A stretch of 64,000 nt of DNA from Aplysia californica (taxonomy: Eukaryota; Mollusca; Gastropoda; Aplysiida; Aplysiidae): NCBI RefSeq assembly GCF_000002075.1, contig NW_004797311.1:1638040-1702039 (forward strand), given 5' to 3'. This document shows, in pieces, positions 21,779-34,100 of the stretch (positions are counted from its first letter, which is position 1; every line of letters starts with the position of its first letter). Both the position numbers and the translations under genes were made by a program. The notes below the pieces were generated by a model. That model ran no database searches. It was not told the DNA's origin and was given only the letters and a program-made list of their open reading frames with translations.

Positions 21779-21887
21779 AACTCTAACTCAACTCAAGTCA
21801 ACTTTCTGTCTTTCCATCGCTTTTGTCTGTCTACAATAATTTTTTACATGTCTGTTAGTTTGAACACAAACACAGGGAAGCTAAACC

Positions 21888-22110
<223 letters not shown>

Positions 22111-22349
22111 CCGCCTAGCCGTGCCCGTTGTAATCCATATTATCATACAAAGTTCAATCTTTGCTGTAATCATTATTATCATTACGAAGGTCACTGCTTG
22201 CTGTGGGCCGAAGCCTGAGCGGCCGGTGTGTCAGCCCACAAGCAAGGTGTGTAGTTCTTGGGCTGCGCTGCCTGATTTATGATCGCCTAGGGTGGAGCGC
22301 TTGCGCCAATTGCACCAATGGCGCCGCGCCACTGGGAGTGGGAGCAACA

Positions 22350-22490
22350 TAGGTACAGTAGGAGGAATTATGTTGCTTTAAATCTTTCCTCATCATTACT
22401 ATTGCCTTATTTTCCCCTCTACTTCTTTTGTTTACCACTCTCTTGTGAACTGCTATTTCCGGGGTGCCTTGATAGTTGAAGCTACTTATA
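22350..22490 (+). mobile_element. SINE-C, 3' half (split by insertion)
   Basis: ATTGCCTTATTTTCCCCTC, then CTACTTCTTTTGT and GGGGTGCCTTGATAGTTGA, continue the SINE-C consensus where 19342 breaks off. The final SINE tail is absent. Confidence 0.65.
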
Positions 22491-22499
22491 AAACCAAAC

Positions 22500-23620
22500 T
22501 AAAAAGAAAATTGTTAATGAGTTAATGATAATGGCAAATAAACTGGCCGAAATCTCACGCTGTTGAAGTTGAAGGTTTGAATTTTCCTTTGCTTTTCTGT
22601 TTGTTTAAAATTGTGTGTTTTTTTAATGGCACTATTTACGAAAGTTATTTGTGAAAGACGTATTGTCATTCTTTAAATACCGGTAGCCTTCAGCTGCAAA
22701 ATTGCAAGGGGGAGGGGGGGGGGGGGGGGCGGACTGAAACATGTCCTATTGCTATGCCGATACGATCCCAACATGTTAGATCATGATCGAGTAGTGACAC
22801 GACATGAATGAATGTATCATACAGGCGCTGATCGATGCATTAGACTATAAGTACCATGCTATGCTTACCCCCCCCACCCGCACCCCCAGCTCGGATAATT
22901 CCTTATTTATCAATAAAGGAATATATAGAGCCTACATAAGTATAAGTGGGACTTTTTGAATAGTTGATTTAGGCTACACAATATTAGAAATGCTTGTTCT
23001 TCTCGAGAAAATTTAAGTTAAAGGATCCAGCTATTTAGAGCCTTAAGTATAATAATGAAACGTAATTATAGCAACAACAACAAAAAATAAAAATTATAAA
23101 TGCCTGATGTATAATTGGTATTAGAAATAACGTCTACTAGGCTAGCCTTTATGAAAAAACAACAGCAACAATAACAAAAAACAAACATTATAACAACAAC
23201 AAACACAAATTTAAAAAAAGGGGGGGCAACAATACGTGTGGTTTACACAACGGCAATTCGGTAAGACTGGAGGAATTAATTCTTTGAAAGGAATCTTTTG
23301 CGAATTTTCTAGAGATGTGAGGGAATAACAAGGAGGTTATGCAGTAATTGGTCCTTGGCTAGGCCTTGGGGAATAATAATAATTAGGCCTACTAAATATG
23401 CGTTAAGTACGTTTTTCAGTCGTAGTCCTTATTCTGCTCTGCTTTCAGTTTCTGCAGATAAAGCTAGGTTACTGATTTTTGTCTACTGATTTATTGTAGA
23501 CCAACGTTTCGTTAATTCTTGGCCAACGGCTCGAAACTCTTTTGTTCTGTAGGCCATATTTTGGGTTTCAACAGCTGTTTATAGGCTAGAGAGAGCAAGG
23601 AGTTTACATTTTCGTTCTTA
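22500..23620. other. Intergenic stretch without recognised features
   Basis: AT-rich sequence with homopolymer G runs (near 22710) and CAA-rich patches (23070-23210). No gene or classified repeat is seen. Confidence 0.35.
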
Positions 23621-23624
23621 ACTC

Positions 23625-23627
<3 letters not shown>

Positions 23628-23683
<56 letters not shown>

Positions 23684-23689
23684 AAGAGA

Positions 23690-23724
<35 letters not shown>
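23628..23724. repeat. (GA)n microsatellite
   Basis: About 95 bp of GA with some GAAA interruptions. Confidence 0.95.
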
Positions 23725-23759
23725 TCCCAGATTGGGATGTCTCAATCAGTTTTAGCGGT

Positions 23760-26340
23760 TCTTTAATCTTAAATAGGAACAATAATCAAAGCCGCAGAAG
23801 CTTAGAACTAAACTTGTTGAGCTCCCGTTGATGAATAAGCGCTTTAGTATTTGTAACATAAGCACAGACAAGCACACACAAACATCTCGTCGACCAATAA
23901 ACACATTCCCTATATTTTGATGTTTATTCACCTTTTAATCCTTGACACTTGATATTATTCTTAAAATAATATATAAGTAATCAGCTGTCATGCAAATAAC
24001 CGTAGGCCCTACATAATTCGATATTTGGCTTTTTAAAAATATGTTTGCAGACCTTGATTAGGCTAGTGGGATCTAGGCCTATGCTATCTGAGTATCTGAG
24101 TTACTCAGATAGCCTAAAGTGGGATCCAAGGGGTGCCATCCAACAAACCCCTTCTCTGGATTTTATAAATTTCTGACTTGTTAGGGCCTAAAGTGCCTTT
24201 CCAAATGTTTATCAAGGTAACCAGCGAATAATAATTTCAATGTTATAATAGCCTACAACATGTTAGCGGACACAAAAGTGGTGAGAGATCCTAGTTTATT
24301 TTAGCGGGAAACCATAGTTCGCGTCAGCTGCTCATCCGCATCCAAAAGTCAAACGGGGAAAAAAATCTGGAATATGCCATTGATTGGTTGGATTTCCGAT
24401 TTCAAAATGTCCCCGCGACTGTTGGGTAGTGCGTAATGAAAGTGCTTATCGCTGATAATATTTTGTAAAGAAGGAACAACATGAACCGATAATTTTCGCG
24501 ATAATTTAAAATCAAGTAAGTGAAAATTGCAAAGGTAACCATTACTAACAAGGCTATTGCTGAGCAATATGAACAATATTGTTGTTTTTGATTAAATTTA
24601 TGGCATTGTTTAGTTTGTGTGTTTTTTGCCTGGAACTGGTAACTTACACTTTGAGTGTCTCTATTCCAGTTGAATAAATACAGATTTGACTTGTGATAAA
24701 ATTTATAGTAAGCCTAGATATCTAGATCTAGATCTAGATGTAGAAATCTAGATCTAAGGAAATGCTCAATCTGCCTGATACGGCGTGGAGTTGAAGTTGT
24801 GTTGTAAGAGTCAAATAATTTGAATATTTTATCTCTCTAGAATCTAGTCCTAGACTCTCTAGAGTCTACATTCTAGACTCAGGAGTTTTTGGTCTTTGTG
24901 TCTGTGTCTGTGTACTGTAGGCCTAAAGTTTGTTAGACTTCCAAAGAACTAGATCTAGAATCTAGGGTAGGGCCTAGATCGATGCCTAGCCTAGTTCTAT
25001 GCCTTGATTTTGATTCTTAATTTGTTTGATCTATTAATGTTACGAAGTGTATACATGCAGACCCGGTAACCGGGAACAAAGTCACGAAGTATACAGACCC
25101 GGTAGGGGAACTCTTTTGTGATTTCGGAAAGTTTCATCGCCCAGACCCGGTAGTGTGTGTGTGTGTTAGAGAGAGAGAGAGAGAGAGAGAGCAGGGGGAA
25201 GTGCTAGCAAAATGTATGACATGCCCCAGTTGGCAGGAGGGAACGAGTGAAAGATAAAGTGGAAATAGGTGGGGAGAATGAAAGACAGAGACAATCAAAG
25301 AAAAAGAGAATGCGAGAGAGAGAGAGAGTGAGAGAAAGAGAGTGAGAGAGAGAGCGAGAGAGAGAGAGAGGATGACTGTTCGAGAGAAATTATGACATTG
25401 TTCTTTTCTTCAAATTGTGATTCCTCCAACTCCAAAACGGAGGAACAACGATCGTTCATCGAAAAGACATCCGCATTCTTCATTTAGATCTAGATCTAGA
25501 TCTAGGCTAGCCTCGAAACTAGATCAATGATTTATGTCTGTCTGTCTAGATCTAGATCTTGCCTAGGCCATAGATATAGAACTTAGGTCTACCCTGATCC
25601 GATGCCCACCGCCTCATTGATACGCCCCACCCCCCATGTTTCCCACTAAACTTTCTTTGTTGTAGAAAAAGGTAAAATTGAAGATTAGATCTCCTGTCAC
25701 CTGCATATTATGAGCTGTGTGAAAAAAAAAGAGCAATTCGTTAAAATACACAAGCCTGTGTCATCTCGATTGTTTACCACAAGAAAAAGTTGTGTTGCTG
25801 TGTAGAGCCGAGAATACGGCAACTTTTGATTCCATAGACCAGCGCACAATTCATTACGTAGATCTACGTCAAGACTAGCTTATTATTGTAATAATGATCA
25901 GTTGCCGGGGAGGGGGGGGGGACTGACGCGTATGCAACGTTCAACGCCCGGACCGATAGCGCCGCCCCCCCCCCCCCCCCCCCCGAAAAAAAAAAAGCAC
26001 ACGTGTGCAGGCTGCCCATCCGACCCCGACACACGCTAACGAGCCATCTTTAATTGCTTCTGATGACCTCTTGACAATAAACATTTATTAGAAGCGCTCT
26101 ATCTTTTCAGGCTGGCCTCAAATTCATCATAAATAAGATAAAAACTCGGCTCCAGCACAATTTAACGCCATTTTGCCCGAAGTGATCCCGGTCTCTTCCC
26201 AGCCTGAGGCGAGTCACGAGTAAGGCAGGACAGGAAGCAGGAGTCACGAGTCACAGGAAGTTAGAAGTGATGTCATGCTGGACAAGAATCAGAGTCCGAA
26301 TAACATTTTTTCATATTGGGACTCGAGTCCGAATAGTCAC
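23760..26340. other. Intergenic DNA rich in CTAGATCT words
   Basis: No gene is recognised. It contains a short palindrome at 24083-24111 (arms CTATCTGAGTA and TACTCAGATAG), repeated AGACCCGGTA words near 25060-25150, (GA)n tracts at 25166-25190 and 25311-25371, and C and A homopolymers at 25966-25996. CTAGAT words cluster at 24717-24755, 24835-24975 and 25486-25560. Confidence 0.45.
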
Positions 26341-26353
26341 TTTGTTGTTATAT

Positions 26354-27245
26354 ATGGCCAGCTCTATTTCTCCGAACGCGTGGTGGGAAAATAAACTTCT
26401 TGAACTCTATTTCTACGAGTCGAACGGTTTACGTTCCCGAGATTTGTTGTTATTTGCGAATGGAGTGGCCAGTGCGTGTTTGTGTGTGTGTATAAATATG
26501 GGGGGGGGTTGGAGAGATTTGTTTTGGTTTACATCATACAGGAAGGATTTTAGCTTTGGCCGGCTCTATTTCTCCGAATGCTCTGGAAAATAGACTAGAA
26601 CTCTTATTTCTCCGAACGGTTTCCGCTCTCGAAATTTGTTGATAATATTTGCGAATGGAGTGGCCGCGCGCGCGTGTGTGTGAATGAGGCGTGGGGGTGG
26701 AGGGATTTTTTTGGTTTACTTGAAGGATTTTAGTGTTTGCTTTTGGGGATACTGAATCTAGAATCTAGATCTAAATGCATATAGGTTACTGCCAAGGTCA
26801 AGCAATCCTGTTTTCTCACAGAGTAGGGGGCCTACCTTTTGAAGTCATTTTCAAATGAAGTATACAGTATAATCCGGAAACGTTGCCCCGGCCACCACTG
26901 AAGTATCTGAATATTCAGACATTTAAAAATCTCTAGATCTAGATCTAGATCTTGCTCTAGAAATTGAATTCAATGCAAAAAATGCTTCTTCCCAGTCCTC
27001 GCAGAATGGCAGACGGAAAAAGGCACCTAAATCTCTCAAATAACCAAAAACTCTTGAGAACGGAAACGTTAGGAGAAATAAGAGATCAAGTTTATATTCA
27101 AGAGCGTTCGGAGAAATAGTCACTTCGTTTAGTTTTTGCTTAAATTAGGGGTGACTAAATGCAAAATAGGTTAGATCTACTGCCAAAGTCGAGCTGTCTT
27201 GTTTTCTCACAGTACCTTTTGAAGGGATTTACATGAAATGAAACC
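26354..27245. repeat. Local segmental duplication
   Basis: GGCCAGCTCTATTTCTCCGA to GTGGCC with a G-rich patch and GGTTTACnT-AAGGATTTTAG (26354-26556) is repeated from 26557 to 26740. A second pair (TACTGCCAAGGTCAAGC, then TTTTCTCACAG and ACCTTTTGAAG) is at 26788 and 27178. Between them, 27060-27125 holds inverted pieces of the first unit (CGTTCGGAGAAATAG). Confidence 0.7.
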
Positions 27246-27249
27246 CCCA

Positions 27250-27950
27250 ATCTAGAGATATCCCACATCCCCCACAACAAACTACGACCACCAAAGGCAA
27301 AACATGTTTTTTTTTTTTTTTGGCCAGTGACAGTCTTTCAAGCCTGTATTTTAAACCAGAAACATTGTTGTAAACCTTCAACTAAACCAGATTTTTGTCG
27401 GTCAGACCATTCCAGCAGTAGGTCATCAAATAAACCAAAAAAATGATGGTGGGCCTTCAACTAAACCAGCACCAAAAAGTTTAGACTGGAGGAAATTTAC
27501 GGTTACTAAATCATGTTGACCCTGGTCCAAATCAGATGCAAAATTGTTTTTGCAAAATTTGATCAGTTTTATCCATTGAGATTGGGACCTGTTGATTCTA
27601 TAATTTAGACTACATTATAGATGCATAGACTTATTTAGAAATTATGATGGGGCATCCAGAAAAAATCAGTGCTCCTCATTGTTCATTGCTTGGCTTGGGT
27701 AAATGATCCTGCTGAAATCACTAGCAGTTCAACTAGTTGGTTTATCTCCTATCTATTGAGCCCTATTGCTTTGCAATGTGATCATCTTCTTTGCAGTTTA
27801 TGCTTCATTGTAGCATTTCTCAAGATTAAATGTAATGTTTTTAAAAGTTATATTTTTACTTTTCTTTTAACAGTGCTGCAACAGTCTTTTATTTAGTTTC
27901 TTCATCATATCAAACACAGTCAGTGACTTCAGTGAATTTTACTTTTTCAG
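27250..27950. other. Region upstream of the first coding exon of the kinesin gene
   Basis: A T-run at 27308 and a local repeat of CCTTCAACTAAACCAG (27377 and 27449) are visible. The acceptor at 27950 shows that at least one 5' untranslated exon lies upstream, but I cannot place it or the promoter. Confidence 0.35.
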
Positions 27951-28191
27951 GAAGATGGATTCTGCTCGAGGGAGTAATTGTGGAAAACGAAGCTTTATGG
28001 AACTTCAAACCACTGGGCGTAGAAAGCCAGACAGTACTGAGGATGAAGGCATTCTGCCGGTCAAGAAAAAGCTCAAGACAAAACTTGTGGACCTCTTCAA
28101 CAGGGCTTCATTATGCCTCATGAATCCAGAGGATCGCATGAATGTGTATCTGAGGGTCAAACCTTTTACCAAAGATGAAGATTCGAGCCAG
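27951..28191 (+). CDS. KIF20B: Kinesin-6 exon 1 (first coding)
   Basis: Acceptor ctttttcag ends at 27950 and donor gtgaaa follows. ATG 27955 has context AAGATGG and is the first in frame. It encodes residues 1-79: a basic leader ([12 protein letters not shown]) and the first motor strand, NVYLRVKPF. It ends in phase 0. Confidence 0.85.
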
Positions 28192-31100
28192 GTGAAATAT
28201 TTTTTTGGGCTTTGACTTGAAGAGCTCAAGACTTATATATATATAATAATTTAAATATCATACGTAGTTGAACTGCAAGAGGGAGCCAAAAAAAATTCTG
28301 CTGAGGACAGCAGAATTTAGGGGGGAAGAGGGATGGAAGTTACAAAGGCTGATCCGATGGGATCATGGGTTGCTTGTCTGGTCAGTAAGTGGTCAAAACT
28401 ACTGGTGCTCTCCTAGCCTCTCATGGCATGCATCAGTCTTACTTATCCATTGCCACCAGTGCTTGCATCTAATAGGACCACTATTTGACCAATTGAAAAC
28501 AGAAACAATTGAATGTGTTCTTTGCTTCCATTCTTAATTTACCCATCAGACTAATAAGCGCAGTCAAACAGTGCCACCCCTCCTGTGCATGTAACAATGA
28601 TTCATGGAAACTCTCTCGGCCGACCATATGATCAGGGCGGCAGTGATTGGTCAAATTAATTTCACACCTCTGGCCCTTTGTTACCCTGGAAAGTTTCCAT
28701 GCTGGGGTGCCACTCAAGTACTTTCACAAGCAATGGTGAGGTTTCCTACCCACACCACCCTGATTTTATCAGCATTGCTCAGGGCTCATATCATGTCATA
28801 TATGGATTGGGTAACATCTTCCCCCAAGTCACACCCCTACTCCCCTTCCTTGCCTGGTGACATGGCTTAAAGGTTAGAACTGATGGAACCGAACTTGATG
28901 GTTTTGTTTCAAATCAGGGCTGAGTGGGCTAAGCATAATTTTCCATCTTAGACAGGTAAAAATTCTCAGACGCGAAGGAATTCCTCTTTCCATTCCCATG
29001 TTAGGCAGGTTTCCATTTTATAGAGGAAGTTATCAAGGGGGGAACGGGGAGATTCCCTTATGACAGGTTTCCGTCTTGCAGAGGTTTCTGATTAGGCAAG
29101 TTCGACTATGATTTTTCCTGAAATGCTTTGTTTGCACTGTTCATTCTTCTTTCATTTCATCTGTTTATCATGTTATTATTAATTACATCCAGTATGACAA
29201 ATTGAGTACAGTCGTCTCTGGCTAATAACATGCCAGATAAAACCACTGCCAGCGCTGAAATGAATTAATTCTCTCTCTTCTAAGCGCACATTCCAAATTG
29301 ACAGCTCTGTCTAATTGCATGATTGTTTTTGCCTTAGTGTCAGAAACAGATCAGCCATATCATGACTCATTTCACTTAAACCTGATGTACACAAAGCAAA
29401 CATCACATGCCCTTCTTTATTACTGGAAATTGCAGCTTTGCTAGGGAGTAAACGATGTAGTACGTGTGAGACAGAATTGTGCATTGAGAAAAGCCAATGA
29501 CTAGCCATGCGTGGTGGGATGACAGTATGAGAGGCATGTGCAGTAATTATGACGGTCGTCTGTGATCACCTGGGGTAGGAAAACTTCACACCACAGGGCG
29601 AACTCAGCTCAATGATGCAACCCACTGAAGAAGACCGGATTACAGAAGACTTACTCAAAAGCTCATTCTCCTTTGAAATTCTCTGTTTGCACAAAAGCAC
29701 GGTTTTCTTGGCCCCTGTGTGTATGCAATTATATTGCTGTCAAAAATGCAATGCGCAACTTATTGTCAAATATCTCCTTAACTGTCGAACATAGATTCTC
29801 CAACTTTTACACAATGACTGATATCAATTTGTCTTAATAGGTGAATATTTTTTGAAACTCCTACGCACTGTATTCTTGAAAATTCCGTAATAAATTCTAA
29901 TAAAAAATCCCAGCAGATGGTTTCTACAGATTTTAAAAAGTTTATTTCTCGGGCCATATTGCTTTTAAAAGCAAGTCTGTCAGTTTTTTTCTAATTGCAA
30001 TAATATGCTTATTGAACGAATGTTTAGGGGGCCTTTAGTCCAAAAAATGTGTTCACTATAAAATTAATTTCTTGTAAGTTTTGCCACTAAAAAGTGTCAT
30101 TGGCGAGCTGTGACGTAGGCTAAATGCATATGCAATGTGTGTGTACGGGAAGTGCTGTGAACAATCCCTTTTTCCGTATGATGGAGATTTACAGTATTTA
30201 TAAATGAAGAAAAGTTTTTAATGAAGTCTCAGTTGTTGTGTTGTGGAAAAATGTGATTAAAATAAATTGATACTTAAAGAGATATTTGAGGATAAGTTGC
30301 GCCACAAATTTTTGACCACACTATAGTTGGGGACCACTGTACACAGTACCGTAACTGCCATTAATTATTGGTGGGGAAAAACATGGAAGAAGAATGATCA
30401 TTGATGGTAGGTTTTTGTCACTATTGATCAGAATGAAAAACACGAGTGTTTCCAACTTATTGCAGTTAACGTCGTTTCTACATGTTGCTACTTTTATAGT
30501 AAGAGATACACTTTCCTTGGAGTTTACATGGCAGACAGGCATGCTCATCAGATATTCAGGAAAAAAACTAAGGCTGTGTTCTAGAGTGGGAATGTATGAA
30601 GTGCGTTGATCCTCAATTTGGATTATTGACGAAGTGGAGATGTAGAGAAATTAACCGGTTTAGATGGAATGCACCATGTAAGATTACTAAGTTAATAACT
30701 GATACTTACTACGAAATAATACTTAGTGAATATTCTTGTTTTAATTTAAAATTTAAATCTGATCATGTGAAATTATTCAATATTGGCACTTCATTTTTAA
30801 CAGTTTAAGGCGTATATATGTGACTTTGTAAATGGAAAGCACTAAATCGAATGATTTTTTTTGTGGGATCCATACAAAATATTATACTGTTTATATTCCA
30901 GCAATGCTTGGAGGTGGAACCTGATGGACAAGCTGTTGTTGCCACAGCCCCGGCAACTAGCCACTCATATAAGAGTATGAAGCGGGGACTGACCAAAGCG
31001 TCTCATAGGTTTACATTCTCCAAAATTTTTGGTGCAGACACAAGCCAAAAAGAATTCTTCAATGAAACCATGCTGGGCATGACAAAGGACTTTATTAGTG

Positions 31101-34100
31101 GACAGAATTCACTGGTGTTTTCTTATGGAGTAACATCTTCTGGAAAGACGTACACCATTCAAGGTAAACAATTGAACTGTGTTTTTTATTTTATTCATGA
31201 GGATATACATGTGAAGGGTGCTGACTAAATGAGTTACTTCTCGGATTCTAGCCCTGTGGAAATGGCTACATCATGCTTATAGTTGAAGATTTTACAATTT
31301 ATAAGTATGAAATAATATGAGACATGACATGTTATACTAAAAGAATATGACATCAATAGAAAATCTATAAATTTGACCTTTGTGTTGATTTTTGGCTAAT
31401 ATCTCCATATATATTATGTGGATTTTGAGAAGTAACTCATTTTGTCAGCACGTCTCACATATGATATGATTGTGAAGAATCGTTATCAAACCCTCAAATG
31501 TCCAGTCAGTATCAGTAAGCATTACTTTTCCTTCATGTTTGTTTTTATAGCAGGTTATTTTGGAATTATAAGTCAAGAGACATGTAGTATAGGGCTGGGT
31601 CACGAGCGCGAAAACGGAACTGAATCGTCACTCTTTCCTGCGGAACGCAATTCACGATTCACTTCAGCGGAATGCGGATCGGAACAGTATCGCCAAACGA
31701 TTCCCGATTCACTCCCCTGTCGCTGTCACCACCTTGTGGCTTAATTTAACCTACTGTTGAGTTGAGTCACGAGCTTAAGAGCGGAACGGAACACTTAGTA
31801 TGGCTCCCCTTATTTTACAAAAGATGGTATAGTCCAACCCCCCCCCTATTAAAACAAAATGAACGGGGTCCAACCAATAGACAGAAGGAATTTTATGGAG
31901 CCATTGTTTTAGCGAATGGGTGGGGTTTGGGGGGGGGGGGGAATTTATGGGGGTCACTAATTGAGGTCAGTTGATAGAGCAGCGCAACAAAGTGTGTGGG
32001 GCGGAGAGGATGGCGGAACAACAAGAGTGGGACTCGCGCTCACCTAGTGGCGTAGTTATAATACTGTTCCGTTTCAGTCAGTGTTCCACCACAGTTCCGT
32101 GAGCGCTCGCGTACTCGCGATTCTTTGAAGCCGACTGAATCGCGAATCGCCACTCTCAAATTTGACGAGCAGGATCCAGCCCTAATGTAGTAGTATCACT
32201 GTTCCTTTATTCCTCTCCTGCAAAAGTAACTAGGAACAAGGGCAGCCTATAAATTTTTACTTCCACTCTTGTACAATGATGCACTGCTGTTACGAGTCAA
32301 AGGGTTGTATTTATTTTGCTGCAAATGATAACATATTACCTATGGCCACGAAAACTGTCATATGCATAGATGATTATTTTCAAGAAAATTTCAAACTTAT
32401 TGCAAAATATATTGGGAAATACAGGGGGACATGGACTTCTTTTTTTTCTGTAAGAATTGAAATGCTGGGACAAGAAAATTGGAATTGCGTGGAGACAGTT
32501 ATAATTATTATACTGACACTGAGATTAATGACTTAACGGGTATCAGGTTTAATTTTTAATGCAAAGAACTGATAATTCATTTACTCCTGCCTCAATGAAA
32601 TAGTAATTTGATGTAGTAGTCTGTTTGTTAGTCTCTTCGGTGTGAGGATTGTTATCACGAACTTTGTCTAAAGTTTTTATGCAACAGGGTTCCCATTCTA
32701 TACTGGAAAAACAGAAAAATCTAGGAATTTCATGTTTCAGATTTCTTGGTTGGGAAGACACTATGACAATGGATGAAAATGAAAATAAATGGGGAAAGGC
32801 AGGCGCCATCGTTATGAATTTGACAGAGGTGTTACGATAATAATTTTTTTTCTAAAGTTTACGTTTTATAAGATTGTAACATCCCTGACTCTAATTTTTA
32901 AAAATGTATTTGCCATTTGGATACCCAACCCATCCCCACTACCTGGTGTATTGAGAGGGGGGCAGGTGCGGCGGCGCTACACCTGAAGGCTATCTCGCTT
33001 ATTACTGGACCAAGTTTTACCAAATTTCCCACATGTTTAACAAGCATAGTAAGAAGTCTTAAAATCCGCAATCAAATTTGAGAAAAAGTTTCGTTTCCAT
33101 GGATACGACGGCCATATTGGATTTTGTTGGCATGTCTTACGTAACGAATAGCACACTTATTGCTCATGGAAATTCATTGGGTTTTTTTTTTTTGCATATA
33201 TATGTGTTGACAAAAATTAGATCTCAAAATGTGTCTGTTGTTTTTTTTTCCAAAATGAATTAGAAAATTTTTTATTAATTTTTTTCGCGAGGTAGCGTTC
33301 CAAGTTTGCAAAAAATCCATGAAAATCCACACTCCAGACACCACCAACAAAAATCTATTCCATATATCAAAAATTCAGCAGATGAATTTTTAGTATTACG
33401 TCTTGTCTTCATTCTGTGAAAATTCCATGAAGATTGGATAGAATGGAGTTATTCCAAAAAGTATAGAGAAAAGTCGCGTTTTGAGAAAACGGCCGATAAA
33501 GAAAAATAAAATATTGTCTTTATGAGGAAATGGTGGTGACAAACATGCCCGATACATGGAGGAAATTGAGTTTTTGGGGGTTCTTTTATGATGAAAAAGA
33601 TGTAGGAGAGGCTGAGGTAGCTAAAAATGCCTACAACTCAAGTTCCATAATTTTGAGCCGAATCGGGACTTCGGGGGTGTAACCGCGCGCCCCCTCTACT
33701 AAAGGGAAAAAAAAAATCACACTCTGACGGACTGATGTCATTATGTCATGTGGAGGTCAAGTTTGAAACAAAAAGCTTTGGCACAGTCAGGATCAGCACT
33801 GGCTTGTGATGTGTCTCCGGTTTCTTTTGTTTTTGCAAGTCGAGCCGACAGCCAGTAACTAAAATCATTACGAAATCAAGGGGAAAACCTGGGAAAAAAA
33901 CCCCAGCCTTTTCTACAGATTCCCGAACAGATGTGGGATTCTTTTGATTGCCTTTGCATGCAGAAGACCAGATTTCTATTCCCGCGTGGGGTGAATGTCT
34001 TATCGAGTTCAGTATCTCTCTTTCTCTATTGGGACATTGTGTTTCTCTCAGCAGTGTTGGCCCTGACAGGAAGGGTCATAGCTCACCTTTTAACTGATTT

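Noticed and set aside
28850-28925. tRNA-like head (GGTTAGAACTG with GTTTCAAATC)
   Set aside because: The boxes are weak, spacing is loose and no second copy of the body was found in the window.
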